From Siniperca chuatsi (lineage: Eukaryota; Chordata; Actinopteri; Centrarchiformes; Sinipercidae), in NCBI RefSeq assembly GCF_020085105.1, contig NC_058058.1, positions 3,481,587 to 3,545,586 on the forward strand: a stretch of 64,000 nt of DNA, read 5' to 3'. The notes beneath the pieces were generated by a model. That model ran no database searches and was not told the origin of the DNA. It was given only the letters and a program-made list of their open reading frames with translations. The position numbers and the translations under genes were made by a program. Shown here in pieces: positions 21,681-32,284 of the stretch (positions within the stretch are counted from its first letter, which is position 1; each line of letters starts with the position of its first letter).

Positions 21681-22163
21681 ATGACTTTGATCTCCGTCCT
21701 CATCTGGACTCTCCTCTGCTGCTGCTTCACAGGTAAAGTCCAGAGAATCAAGCTCCTCTCCTCTGTGAACGTCTGTCCCTCTGAAATGAAGCCGACAAAA
21801 CCATGACGCTGCTTTATGTTTTTGACTCTGTATCCTCAGAGTCCAGAGGCCAGGTCACAGTGACTCAGCCTGGAGCAGTGAGCTCTGCTCTGGGAGGCTC
21901 CGTCTCCATCAGCTGTAGGACCAGTCAGAATGTTCAATTTTGGAAAAACAACAACGCCTTAGCCTGGTACCAACAGAGAGATGGAGAAACTACTAAACTG
22001 CTCATTTACTATGCTAGCACTCGAGCATCAGGGATTCCAGATCGTTTTACAGGCAGTGGATCAAACTCTGACTTCACTCTGACCATCAGTGGAGTCCAGA
22101 CTGAAGATGCAGCAGTTTACTACTGTCAGAGTCGTCACAAAATCAACAGTCAGCTTGTGTTCA
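21681..22163 (+). CDS. V4, immunoglobulin light-chain V segment
   Basis: Leader exon 21681-21732, V exon 21840-22163. CDR1 is [10 protein letters not shown], the most divergent of the set and the only one with Lys after Trp. CDR2 is YAS and germline CDR3 [14 protein letters not shown]3 begins PDRF, keeping the Arg that normally pairs with Asp. Splice sites, cysteines and RSS are intact; appears functional. A type b pseudo-C lies on its left. Confidence 0.93.
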
Positions 22164-22191
22164 CACAGTGAAAAAGCGTCGTACAAAAACC
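22164..22191 (+). other. V4 recombination signal (12-RSS)
   Basis: Heptamer 22164-22170, nonamer 22183-22191; consensus. Confidence 0.95.
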
Positions 22192-22271
22192 TCCCTCAGT
22201 CAGACTGAACAGTAACTGAAGTGACTGCTGCAGCTGGAAGCTACTGCAGAGACTGATACACTTCACTGAGG

Positions 22272-22305
<34 letters not shown>

Positions 22306-22306
22306 A
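22272..22306 (+). repeat. (CA)n microsatellite 3' of V4
   Basis: About 17 units, interrupted by aaa near the end. Confidence 0.9.
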
Positions 22307-23034
22307 GACAGTATCATCAAGCAAATTAAACATTTAACCATTGTTGCTTTTAACCACCCATGAACATGTAGCAAAATAAGTTCTATGAGAAAAAAATGAT
22401 CTTAGTTGAAATCAATTGACTTTCTCCATCACAGCTTCTCACCATCCATTCATGTCCCATTATAATCTCATGTTCTTATCAATTTTCTGAAGAATATAAA
22501 GGACAACCTGGGACAGTTAATGAGAAATGGCTCGGTCATCAGTTTTGACCTCAGCTTCATACTGGATAACAGTTATCTCAACTATATCCAATGAACAGAA
22601 AACACAAAGACATAGATCATCATCAGAAATCCAAAACCTGTACATCGCTCAAATCACACAAAATATTACTTTAAATATGTAATACTATGTTATATAATGA
22701 AAAGCTCAAAATCAACTGAAATCATACAACGGCAAAAGACATAAGTGACCTACTTAATATGACGAGATCTACATAAATAACTCTAACTGTCGATATACGT
22801 AGCAATGCAATAACACATTTTCCCCTACATGCAACTCAAAAACCCAACAAATACACTGCGATTAGAGTTCATTCTTGACCATGGAAACACCAAAACAATC
22901 TGCACAACTTCCATCCACTAACTGTTGTGAAGCTTTCAATCCTATCACATGATCTTCCTCAGCAGATGGAGTTGCCCAGTTGTCATTGAAATGTAGATTT
23001 GTAGAAGTTCTTGTATTTCAAATACATGGGCCGG
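22307..23034 (+). repeat. V-downstream block after V4 and dispersed repeat
   Basis: V-downstream flank to about 22790, then the dispersed repeat that starts gcaatgcaataacacatttt and ends near catgatcttcctcagcag; the same junction occurs after V6 and V13. No gene. Confidence 0.6.
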
Positions 23035-23440
23035 AAGGCGGCACGGTCACTCGTCGGCGGGGGTGGTGAGAAGTCTCCAGTGGGTTCGAGTACACGTCAA
23101 CTGGAGCACTGACATGGAGCAAAGCGCCCACCTCCCCCTCCTTCACTCCCACTGGCAAACAGGTTTGACATCCTGGAAACGCAGGGCTTCCCTCCACTGG
23201 AGGGACGCTCCCATTTTCCAGCGGTCAAGTCCTCCTCCTCCTCTTACTGAAAGTTACTGAAAGAGGCTGTGATCAGGAGAAGCTCTGGAGGTCTTTATTG
23301 TTATTATCTCTTATTTAGTTTTTGCCCATCATGTATTTTATCATTCACTGTGGTATTTAATTTTCTCTCTCTGTGAAGCACTTTGTACTTTGTTTTGATA
23401 AGTGCTCTATAAATAAAGTGTGTTATAATTATTATTATTA
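23035..23440 (+). mobile_element. Retroposon fragment
   Basis: Shares 23042-23335 with 33085-33375. A frame includes NRFDILETQ and PPLEGRSHFPAVKSS, resembling the first ORF of a LINE. The right end (gtgctctataaataaagtgt followed by attattatt) is a typical retroposon 3' tail. Family not identified. Confidence 0.55.
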
Positions 23441-24337
23441 CTCCGATTCATTAAACTTTCTGGACTCTAAAACTTTTAAACATGAAAGTTTCTACCAATG
23501 TCACATTTCATTTGTAAGACACATACAGTATATCTTATAATTCACTTCAATATATTTATATAGCGCCAACTCATAACAGAAGTTATCTCATTGCACTTTT
23601 CCTATAGAGCAGGTTTAGACCTTTACAGAGACCCAACAAATTCCACCATGAGCAAGCATTTGGCGACAGTAGCAAGAAAAAACTTCCTGTGTGTAGCATG
23701 AAGGGACTACTAACTTATTTTCATTATACAACCTGAATTGTGGGTTCTGACTCGGACACTACGACAAAAATATTACACATAAGCTGAAGACTGAGGCTTT
23801 TATTGTATTTATTTCTTGTCTCAAACCAAAACCTCATAAATGATGTGTGTGTTCTCTTCATGTAAGCAGGAATCATCACAACAGTCAGGCATCATTACTG
23901 AAACATTCAAATGAATATTTCTGACTACTGAACTACTTTTTCAAACTGATAAAATTCTCACAATTAAACATGTCGACAGACTTTAAAATCATTAGTCTGG
24001 GAGAAAGATAGAATAATAGCCATGCACATTAAATACTGATCAAAAATTATCATTTCTTGAGCCAAAATATTAAAACTATCAAATATTTTCTTCATACAGA
24101 GTAATGCAGAGTAGTTTTGTAACATGAACTGATGAGAATGTAGAAGAGAAGAAAAAGTTACATTTTTTTTGTGAAACAGGATTTTTTTTTATTGTAGTGG
24201 ATTTTATTCTGATTAAAGACACTGGGAAGCCTTCAAATTTCAAATGTCAGACACAAAAAAATAAGTATTGATCTATTAATAGACAGCATCATCAGAGTCC
24301 CTGCTGGAGTCAGTCAGAGCATTTCCATAGAGAGCCA
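23441..24337 (+). repeat. Mixed repeat debris and V-upstream block before V5
   Basis: Contains a piece of the dispersed repeat of 14160 (about 23540-23700), an LTR end fragment (gggttctgactcggacacta then cgaca, about 23750-23785) that also occurs at 36518-36545, and the V-upstream block. Non-coding. Confidence 0.6.
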
Positions 24338-24384
24338 CTTTGCATCAGCAGCACCATGCTCCAGTGCTCTGGGAGACTTTATAG
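24338..24384 (+). promoter_or_regulatory. V5 promoter
   Basis: CTTTGCAT 24338-24345 and TTTATAG 24378-24384; intact although the gene is dead. Confidence 0.75.
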
Positions 24385-24463
24385 TCCTGAGGGTTGAACA
24401 CTGGATGACTGACAGCTGTCCTTCATGACAACAGAAGCCACAGAAATCCTCCTCATCAAAAAC

Positions 24464-24945
24464 ATGACTTTGATCTCCGTCCTCATCTGGACTCTCCTCT
24501 GCTGCTGCTTCACAGGTAAAGTCCAGAGAATCAAGCTCCTCTCCTCTGTGAACATCCGTCCCTCTGAAATGAAGCCGACAAAACCATGACGCTGCTTTAT
24601 GTTTTTGTCTCTGTATCCTCAGAGTCCAGAGGCCAGGTCACAGTGACTCAGCCTGGAGCAGTGAGCTCTGCTCTGGGAGGCTCCGTCTCCATCAGCTGTA
24701 GGACCAGTCAGAATGTTTATGTTGGGAGCAACAAGCACTTTTAGCCTGGTACCAACAGAGAGATGGAGAAACTCCTAAACTCCTCATTTACTATGCTAGC
24801 ACTCGAGCATCAGGGATTCCAGGTCGTTTTACAGGCAGTGGATCAAACTCTGACTTCACTCTGACCATCAGTGGAGCCCAGACTGAAGATGCAGCAGTTT
24901 ACTACTGTCAGAGTGCACACCATATCAACAGCCAGTGGTTGTTCA
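24464..24945 (+). pseudogene. V5, light-chain V pseudogene
   Basis: Leader exon 24464-24515 and V exon 24623-24945 keep good splice sites, promoter and RSS. The V exon is one base shorter than its relatives: a base is lost at the end of CDR1 (caagcactttt against caagcacctttt in V12), which brings TAG into frame just before the core Trp. The rest reads as a normal V domain in the shifted frame, with germline CDR3 [13 protein letters not shown] single lesion and an intact signal suggest recent death; it could still rearrange non-productively or donate sequence by gene conversion. Confidence 0.92.
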
Positions 24946-24973
24946 CACAGTGAAAAAGCGTCGTACAAAAACC
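24946..24973 (+). other. V5 recombination signal (12-RSS)
   Basis: Heptamer 24946-24952, nonamer 24965-24973; consensus. Confidence 0.95.
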
Positions 24974-25051
24974 TCCCTCAGTCAGACTGAACAGAAACTG
25001 AAGTGACTGCTGCAGCTGGAAGCTACTGCAGAGACTGATACACTTCACTGA

Positions 25052-25053
<2 letters not shown>

Positions 25054-25092
<39 letters not shown>
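25054..25092 (+). repeat. (CA)n microsatellite 3' of V5
   Basis: About 19 CA units. Confidence 0.95.
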
Positions 25093-25094
<2 letters not shown>

Positions 25095-25452
25095 TTTATC
25101 AAGCAAATTAAACATTTAACCATTGTTGCTTTTAACCACTCATGAACATGTAGCAAAATAAGTTCAATGACAAAAAAATGATCTTGGTGTAAATCAAATT
25201 ACTTTCTCCATCACAGCTTCTCACCATCCATTCATGTCCCATTATAATCCCATGATGTTATCTGATTTGCCAATGAATAGAAAGGAGCCAAACTGGGACA
25301 GTTAATGAGAAAAGTCTTTGACCTCAGCTTCATACTGGATCACAGCTATTTCAACTATATGCACTCAAAATATTAAAATATGAAGACACAGATCAGCATC
25401 AGAAACCTTCATGATCAAAGATGGCCCAAACAAAACCTGTACATCCTCAAAT
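25093..25452 (+). repeat. V-downstream block after V5
   Basis: Same block as after V8 and V9, cut at acatcctcaaat by a gypsy-type insertion; the uninterrupted sequence can be read at 38245-38260 and 42400-42410. Confidence 0.7.
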
Positions 25453-27041
25453 TGTCGTAAGGCGGGGGTGCTATATGGAGGTATGTGGACCCAAAAGCAG
25501 ATGACAAGGAAGCGGTCCCAGGGTGAAGTAGCCGGATGAAGACAAGGGCTCGACAAGGAACAACACCATGTGTACAACAATGATCCGACCAAACATGGAC
25601 CCAGCAGGTAAAGACCCGGAGGTAGCACCCTACCACTTAGCACTGGCTAAGAGAGAGGTTCTGCTAGGCCAGCACGAACAGTTACTCCAGAGCCGGCTCC
25701 ATGTCCAGCCGCCTTGCTACCGGCTCCAGGCCCAACCGCCTCGCCGCCCTGTCTTGATGTCCCGCCGTCGCCGGCTCCACGCCCTGTTATCCAGACGCCG
25801 GCTCCCCGTCCTGACGTCTCGTTGCCGGTTCCCGGCCCCGCTGTACCACCATTGGTCCCTGAGTGGATGGGCAGGCCTCCAGAAGGGGTCAGTCCTCGCC
25901 ATTGGCTTCCAGAGACTCTCGGGCTTTGCTGCCGGCCTCCCGGAAGGTTCAGCGTCCGCCGGCGGTCTCCACAGATTCTCGGTCTTCGTCGGCGGCCTCC
26001 AGAAGGGTTCAGCGTCCGCCGCCGGCCTCCAGAAGGGTTCAGCGTCCGCCGCCGGCCTCCAGAAGAGTTCAGCGTCCGCCGCCGGCCTCCAGAAGGGCTC
26101 CGTCTTCAATGCCGGCCTCCAGTGACTCTCCGGGTTCGTCGCCGGCCTCCAGTGACTCTCCGGGTTCGTCGCCGGCCTCCAGAAGGTCTTCATTGCCGGC
26201 CTCCAGTGACTCTCCGTCTTCGCCGCCGGCCTCCAGAAGGGTTCCGTCTTCGCCGCCGGCCTCCAGAAGGGTTCCGTCTTGGCGCCGGCCTCCAGGAGGG
26301 TTCACCCAACCTTTCATGTCTCACAAATCAAGCCTGTAGCTGTCAGTAACCTCTGCCCTCCAGCCGTTCCCCCTCCACCCGCCCGGGTGATTGAGGACCA
26401 TCCAGCATACACTGTGCGGCGGCTGTTGGGCGTTCGTCGGCGAGGTAGGGGGCTCCAGTATCTGGTGGACTGGGAGGGATATGGTCCCGAGGAACGGTCC
26501 TGGGTTCCCCGATCCCGCATCCTGGACCCGCAGTTGATTCGGGAGTTCCACCGGGCTCACGCTGAAAGGTCCGGGAGGGTCGCCAGGAGGCGCCCGTTAG
26601 AGGGGGGTCCTGTTTATCTACTGGGCTTATCCACACTTCCAGCGCCAGATCGTCTTCATACACATATCTTCGCCTCGACGGTAATCTCCGCTCCAGTCTG
26701 TTCCCGGATCCCTGCAACCTTGACTCCACGCCAGCGGTCACGCTGCTCCTGTTCCGCGACTCCCGGACCCATCGCCAGCTCAGCCCCTTGACTGAGTTTA
26801 TCTTGGATTCTTTGTTCTCCGGTGAACCTTGTTTGGATTTTGGATTTTTGGATTTTGGATTTTTGGATTTTTGGATTTTGGCTTTTGTCTGCTCATTACC
26901 TGTCTGCTCACCTCTGCCTGTTCTTGCCTGCATTCCACCCAACAATAAACACGGTAGTCATCCAGCTACTTCCACTTCCTCGTCATCTGCTTTTGGGTCC
27001 ACATACTTCTCTACCTGCAAATAGCACCTCGCCACACGACA
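25453..27041 (+). mobile_element. Ty3/gypsy relic with inverted termini
   Basis: A fossil gypsy-type element flanked by the 5-bp duplication CAAAT (25448-25452, 27042-27046). Parts seen: a gag start (MDPAGKDPEVAPYHLAL, about 25594), a GC-rich tandem-repeat region, an integrase tail with chromodomain ([11 protein letters not shown] ... [15 protein letters not shown], about 26300-26520), and a 3' LTR (about 26608-27041) with AATAAA. Most of pol is not present, so it is broken. At the 5' end, instead of a direct LTR copy, about 87 bases (25453-25539) are an imperfect inverted copy of the last 84 bases (26958-27041). Older than the 14734 element. Confidence 0.85.
25900..26300 (+). repeat. GC-rich minisatellite inside the gypsy relic
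   Basis: About a dozen units of roughly 30 bases, built around gccggcctccagaagggttc, with variants ending in tgactctccg or gttccgtctt. The long frames over it on both strands are products of the repeat. Confidence 0.85.
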
Positions 27042-28489
27042 CAAATATCAGAAAATATTGTTTAAAATATAAAAACTTGTATCATTTAAAATAAAGATAG
27101 AAGGAATAAAGATAAATAAAGAATAGGAATTGTAATAATAATAAAAGACATATGTGAGCTATTTGATGTAACTATATCTACATATATAATTATAACTGCA
27201 CATATATAAAGCATATGCAGAATCTCCATCTGCTGAGGAAGGTCGTGGAATTCGATCCAAAGCTCCAGAATAGCTACTGAATGCAGCTTGTGCTGAAATG
27301 ATCATACAAAATGTTTAGTTAAATGAAAGAATTCTAAATAAAAACATAAATAACTAATGAGAACTAAACTCACACAGTTAAAAGTTTTAAAGTTATATTT
27401 TAGTGAAACACACTGAGAGGTTTCCAAAAAATTAAGACTCAATCCAATGATACAGTAATAAAAAATTGAATACAGTGAGACATTAGTGGTTCCATAAGTT
27501 TTCCTTTATTTGAGGTTGAGTATTTTATTTAAATTCAATGCACCTACGTTTAGATTCTGCAAAATTTGAGATCACATTCATGTTTTTGTTAGTTTTGTAT
27601 ATTCATTTGTTATTTTTGAGTCTTTTATTCCAAAGCCTGAAATTGTTTTTATTCAAACGTTTGTAGATTTATTGACAGGACTGAGTATATTGTCTTCATG
27701 CAAATAAAACATTTACCAATAGGAATCCTCATTTACCTCAGGGTTTAGAGATACCTGGGGGATTTTCCATGAAAGGGTTAACCCATGTTAGAACACTCAA
27801 AATATAAGTTTAAAAAAAACTACATCTGTTCTAAACAGAGAAAACAGGTAATAAAGTCTTTTCTCTGCAGCTAATAAACTTTAAGATATAATGACATATA
27901 ACAATATTTTTACATCTGAAAACCATCGACCAGTGCAATAACATCATTTTAAGCATCATGTAAATAATGACAAATGACAGATATGCAACACTGACATTAA
28001 ATCTTTGGTGTAAAAATCTGAGATAAGAACCGAGTGATATTATCTCATGCTGATAATACGCATTTGTTTTTAATCCTTTAAACTGTATTGTGTAATGTAG
28101 ATTTAAGTAAACTACACTTTTAAACATCAAAATGGCCCCCTTTCATCCATCATTCACACCTTGTTTATACCTGCATTAATGTAATCCCAGAGTGTATTAA
28201 TAAAACCATCACCAGTAATGAGAAAGTCGTACATTGACATCAGTTATAATCTTGCACTGATAAAATGAAGGAAAAGGCATCTTTCATGAAATATGATTTA
28301 ATTTGAAATTACGTTTTTATTTTCTTGCAGGATTAACAGCATGAGCATTATTACAACAATGAAACGTCACTACTTAAAGTTGAATAATGTTAAAATGATC
28401 TGATGACAGAAAGAGAGAGACAGTGTTGCAGAGTGCAGACTGAGAGCAGTAGCAGAGTAAAACCAGTAGCAGAGTCCCAGTGAGTCAGG
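27042..28489 (-). repeat. 3' flank of exon C3
   Basis: C-downstream block, nearly the same as 4181-5600. Non-coding. Confidence 0.7.
28316..28321 (-). terminator. Likely polyadenylation signal of C3
   Basis: AATAAA on the - strand, about 170 bases past the C3 stop. Confidence 0.65.
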
Positions 28490-28818
28490 TCAGGACTGGG
28501 AACACTGGTCTCTCCTCAGTGTCTCTGAGACCAGAGTCTGGCAGCCCTGGGTGGCCTCACAGGTCACAGAGCCCACCTTCCTCCACTGGTCTGCAGGGAG
28601 CCTCAGGGTGCTGCTCCAGCTGTAGCGGCCGTCCTTCTCCAGCACCCCGGGGCTCCTGCTCTCCTCCCAGCTGCTGCTGCTGCTGCTGCCGTCCACCTTC
28701 CAGGCCAGACTCCAGTCTGAGGGGAAGCCCTTGTTGGCCAGGCACATGAGCGTGGCCTTCCCCTGCTGCAGCTCCTCGCTGGAGGGGGGCAGCACCGTCA
28801 GGGTGGGACGGGCATCAC
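28490..28818 (-). CDS. C3, immunoglobulin light-chain constant exon (type a)
   Basis: Read from 28818 (after a ctcctag acceptor) to the stop at 28492-28490; one complete C1-set domain starting [16 protein letters not shown] and ending RRDQCSQS. It has the first Cys (LMCLANKG), Trp (LAWKVDG), second Cys (VTCEATQG) and the C-terminal Cys for heavy-chain pairing. The polyserine loop is Gly plus six Ser. It differs from C1 by an extra Cys after the second Ig Cys (ATQGCQT where C1 has ATQGSQT). It is the only C exon with an intact J, 819 bases upstream, and phases match: J3 ends in A, C3 starts GT, giving Ser. It has a polyadenylation signal. This is the best candidate for an expressed constant region here. 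Confidence 0.95.
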
Positions 28819-29637
28819 CTAGGAGACACCAATCAGCTTAGAGGACAGGGACCACACAGCTGTCAATCAACCACCAGACACCTGGTAACCGTTAATGTGT
28901 GAGAGCTGATTTTCTCCTTTAAGGAGTTTCTGTCAGATGGTTTTTCTGCTCCACCAGTCACTCACTCACACATTGTTTCACTTCCCTTTAAGAAGCCTCT
29001 CATGCATATCAGCGCAGAGAGAATCATCATACAGAATGAGCTGAAATATGTCAAACTACACTGGAAATAAAAGGAGCAGATTTGGCAAAATGTTCAAACT
29101 TTCTCATCAAAATCATCCAAAATCTTAACTATACATTACTTTAAAGTATTTAGTGGAAACATAAAGAATACAAAAATTAATTGATAACAATCAAATCTTC
29201 TTTATGTGGATTTCAATCATCATTACCAAACTGTTTGAAACAATATATGGCACGACAAATTGATTTTCCACATTTCAAATACTCATCTTTGTCCTTCACT
29301 TTTCTTGAAGAAAGTTATTTTTTAATTAATCATAACAACAGTTATCATTGTGGTCGAAAATTTTAAAGTAATCTAGGCAAACACTTTTACATTAAGATTG
29401 AAGTTTTATCCTTTCTACACTTCAAGCTTTTTGAATTTCAGTATGACAGGAAATTGTAAAGAAAGTTTAGTAAAGCCGCTCTGAGTTAGCCTCCATGATA
29501 AAGGAGGAGAAATTCAAACACGAATACTTAATATTTTATAATTTAAAACAAGATGTATTTATCTGCTTCAAAAATCCTAACCTGAATTAAAAACATTAAT
29601 TTACAATATTATTTTAAGTATTTGTGCAGAAACTTAC
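28819..29637 (-). other. J3-C3 intron
   Basis: 819 bases from the GTAAGT donor of J3 to the ctcctag acceptor of C3. AT-rich; an atgcatat near 29001 is shared with unit 1. No coding sequence. Confidence 0.75.
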
Positions 29638-29675
29638 TTCCAACGTCCAGTCTGGTTCCTCCACCGAACGTGTTC
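29638..29675 (-). CDS. J3, intact light-chain J segment
   Basis: Read on the - strand, 38 bases encode [12 protein letters not shown] plus the first base of Ser, then donor GTAAGT. It has the FGXG motif (Phe-Gly-Gly-Gly) required of a light-chain J and is preceded by a perfect 23-RSS. It is the only J in the window with frame, motif, donor and signal all intact. V6 lies 540 bases to its right, reading away, so joining requires inversion of the DNA between them. Confidence 0.93.
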
Positions 29676-29714
29676 CACAGTGATACAAACTCATTGAGCC
29701 GCCGTACAAAAACC
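29676..29714 (-). other. J3 recombination signal (23-RSS)
   Basis: On the - strand: nonamer GGTTTTTGT (complement 29706-29714), 23-base spacer (29683-29705), heptamer CACTGTG (29676-29682). Pairs with the 12-RSS of the V segments. Confidence 0.95.
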
Positions 29715-30086
29715 TCTCACTGTAGAGAGACACAGCTCTCTGACTTTGACACAAACAAACTCACCAAAATTAGTCTCTGTTTGTAAAATGTATTCAGATA
29801 AAATGAAAAGTGTCAATAAAAACAACAGTAACAAATTTCCACACAAATGTTTATTTTATACATATTGATTTCCTATTAAATTTATAGTAATTGCTCTAGC
29901 AATACATTTAAATAAGAAAGGAGACATTTGGAAACAAAATATGTCTAGAAGAATAAAGCCAAAATCATGTCAAACGGGTTTTTCAAAAATTCCTAATCAC
30001 TTTTCCGACAAACTGATTGATCCATTGGGAAACAGCATCATCAGAGTCCCTGCTGGAGTCAGTCAGAGCATTTCCATAGAGAGCCA
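29715..30086 (+). repeat. DNA between J3 and the V6 promoter
   Basis: Paralogous to 7139-7509; non-coding. Confidence 0.7.
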
Positions 30087-30133
30087 CTTTGCATCAGCCG
30101 CACCATGCTCCAGTGCTCTGGGAGAGTTTATAG
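30087..30133 (+). promoter_or_regulatory. V6 promoter
   Basis: CTTTGCAT 30087-30094 and TTTATAG 30127-30133. Confidence 0.8.
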
Positions 30134-30212
30134 TCCTGAGAGTTGAACACTGGATGACTGACAGCTGTCCTTCATGACAACAGAAGCCACAGAAATCCTC
30201 CTCATCAAAAAC

Positions 30213-30695
30213 ATGACTTTGATCTGCGTCCTCATCTGGACTCTCCTCTGCTGCTGCTTCACAGGTAAAGTCCAGAGAATCAAGCTCCTCTCCTCTGTGA
30301 ACATCCGTCCCTCTGAAATGAAGCCGACAAAACCATGACGCTGCTTTATGTTTTTGTCTCTGTATCCTCAGAGTCCAGAGGCCAGGTCACAGTGACTCAG
30401 CCTGGAGCAGTGAGCTCTGCTCTGGGAGGCTCCGTCTCCATCAGCTGTAGGACCAGTCAGAATGTTCATGTTTGGAGCAACTACCACCTTTTAGCCTGGT
30501 ACCAACAGAGAGATGGAGAAACTCCTAAACTGCTCATTTACTATGCTAGCACTCGAGCATCAGGGATTCCAGGTCGTTTTACAGGCAGTGGATCAAACTC
30601 TGACTTCACTCTGACCATCAGTGGAGTCCAGACTGAAGATGCAGCAGTTTACTACTGTCAGAGTGAACACTATATAAACAGTCAGCATGTGTTCA
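30213..30695 (+). CDS. V6, immunoglobulin light-chain V segment
   Basis: Leader exon 30213-30264, V exon 30372-30695, frame open to the RSS. CDR1 [13 protein letters not shown]2 YAS, germline CDR3 [12 protein letters not shown]. It is the V nearest to intact J3 (about 540 bases), so a likely early partner for inversional joining. The codons for its CDR3 are identical to those of V9 although the CDR1s differ. Splice sites, cysteines and promoter are intact. Confidence 0.94.
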
Positions 30696-30723
30696 CACAG
30701 TGAAAAAGCGTCGTACAAAAACC
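30696..30723 (+). other. V6 recombination signal (12-RSS)
   Basis: Heptamer 30696-30702, nonamer 30715-30723; consensus. Confidence 0.95.
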
Positions 30724-30801
30724 TCCCTCAGTCAGACTGAACAGAAACTGAAGTGACTGCTGCAGCTGGAAGCTACTGCAGAGACTGATACACTTCACTG
30801 A

Positions 30802-30803
<2 letters not shown>

Positions 30804-30853
<50 letters not shown>
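30804..30853 (+). repeat. (CA)n microsatellite 3' of V6
   Basis: About 25 CA units. Confidence 0.95.
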
Positions 30854-30854
<1 letters not shown>

Positions 30855-31149
30855 AATTCAGATTTACAGTTTGAAACAATTACAAACAGGACTTACTGGA
30901 GAATCATTACATTTGAAAGTTTGTAAAAAATAGACCCATTACAGATACCAAAACATCAAATTTCATCATTAGTTTCATTGTGACACAGAAAGTTTCTGAA
31001 CATTCTGGCAACTTTTGTCACTGAGAAAACAAACAGTGTTGGACTCTTCAAACTCTTTTCAGATTGAGCTTTTCAATGTTTTACAAGAAGCATCAAGGCC
31101 AAGAATGTTCTTTGTGAAAAATTCAGTTGTTTACAGCAAATCAAATCAA
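30854..31149 (+). repeat. V6 3' flank
   Basis: Non-coding; the same stretch (ggacttactgga, then tttcatcattagtttcattg) follows V1, V9 and V12. Confidence 0.65.
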
Positions 31150-31225
31150 GATAAGATAAGATGTACCTTTATTGATCTCCTGTAGGGAAATTCAATTTGA
31201 CACAGCAGCACAGGGAATGTAGTAA
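31150..31225 (-). mobile_element. L2/Rex-type LINE 3' end, short fragment
   Basis: The 3' tail of a LINE in reverse: aagat repeats, then gtacctttattgatctcctg. Longer copies are at 60870 and 41893. Confidence 0.7.
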
Positions 31226-31477
31226 AAATGAAACATTAGATGGCAGTGGTGACCATTATTGTCATAATAAAAACCCAAAGCAGCTGTGTTTACTTTCTCT
31301 CACATTCACTTTGTCACACAAAGCAGGAACAGTGGTGCTGAGGAGAGAGTTTCATCTGTTCACAGCAGCTCCTACCTGCTTTAGGATACCACAGCTAAAC
31401 ACTGTCACTGGAGAAGTCAAAAAACATGATCCTCACCGTGCTCAGTGAAGTGTATCAGAGACTGATAGACTTACTGA

Positions 31478-31479
<2 letters not shown>
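31226..31479 (+). repeat. Shared block E, copy 1
   Basis: Includes agatggcagtggtgaccatt, tttgtcacacaaagcagg and cagcagctcctacctgcttt. Other copies are at 34990-35090 (partial) and 61950-62160. No coding sequence recognised; leads into a CA tract via a V-flank-like acttactgagga. Confidence 0.5.

Positions 31480-31562
<83 letters not shown>
31480..31562 (+). repeat. (CA)n microsatellite, longest tract
   Basis: About 41 CA units. Confidence 0.95.
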
Positions 31563-31567
<5 letters not shown>

Positions 31568-32284
31568 ATGCTGTACACAGACAAATTCATTAAGCGGTTT
31601 GAACATTTCACCATTATTGTTTTAACCACCAGTGAATATGTATCAAAACAAGTTTAATGACAAAAAAATGATCTTGATGGAAACCAAATTACTTTCAACA
31701 TTACATTTTCTCACCATCCATTCATATCTCATTATAATCTCATGTTCTTATCAATTTTAGTCATCGGCTTTGACCTCAGCTTCATACTGGATCACAGTTA
31801 TCACAACAATTTCTGGTGAAAAGAAAATACAAAGACATAGATCATCATCAGAAATATTTGCTATAAAAAAAGCCCAAACAAAACCTGTACATCCCTCAAA
31901 TCACACAAAATATTGCTTTAATTATGTAGAATTATGTTATCTAAAGAAAAGCTCAAAATCAACTGGAATGATTAAAAGGCAAAAGACATAAGTGACCTAC
32001 TTAATATGACTAGATCTACATAAATAACTCTTACTGTATATATATATATATATATAGCAATGCAATAACACATTTTCCCCTACATGCAACTCAAAAACCC
32101 AACAAATACACTGCGATTAAAGTTCATTCTTGACCATGGAAACACCAAAACAATCTGCACAACTTCCATCCACTAACTGTTGTGAAGCTTTCAATCCTAT
32201 CACATGATCTTCCTCAGCAGATGGAGTTGCCCAGTTGTCACTGAAATGTAGATTTGTAGAAGTTCTTGTACTTCAAATACATGG
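31563..32284 (+). repeat. V-downstream block and dispersed repeat after V6
   Basis: V-downstream flank, a TA microsatellite (about 32036-32055), then the dispersed repeat of 22800. The right part of the window after V13 has the same order. Non-coding. Confidence 0.6.

Noticed and set aside
22800-23034. Possible exon near the conserved catgatcttcctcagcag motif
   Set aside because: The motif occurs many times in both orientations in unrelated contexts, so it belongs to a dispersed repeat.
25568-26349. Long overlapping frames on both strands at 25.6-26.3 kb
   Set aside because: Product of a GC-rich ~30-base tandem repeat whose unit lacks stops; only the gag start and chromodomain ends are supported.
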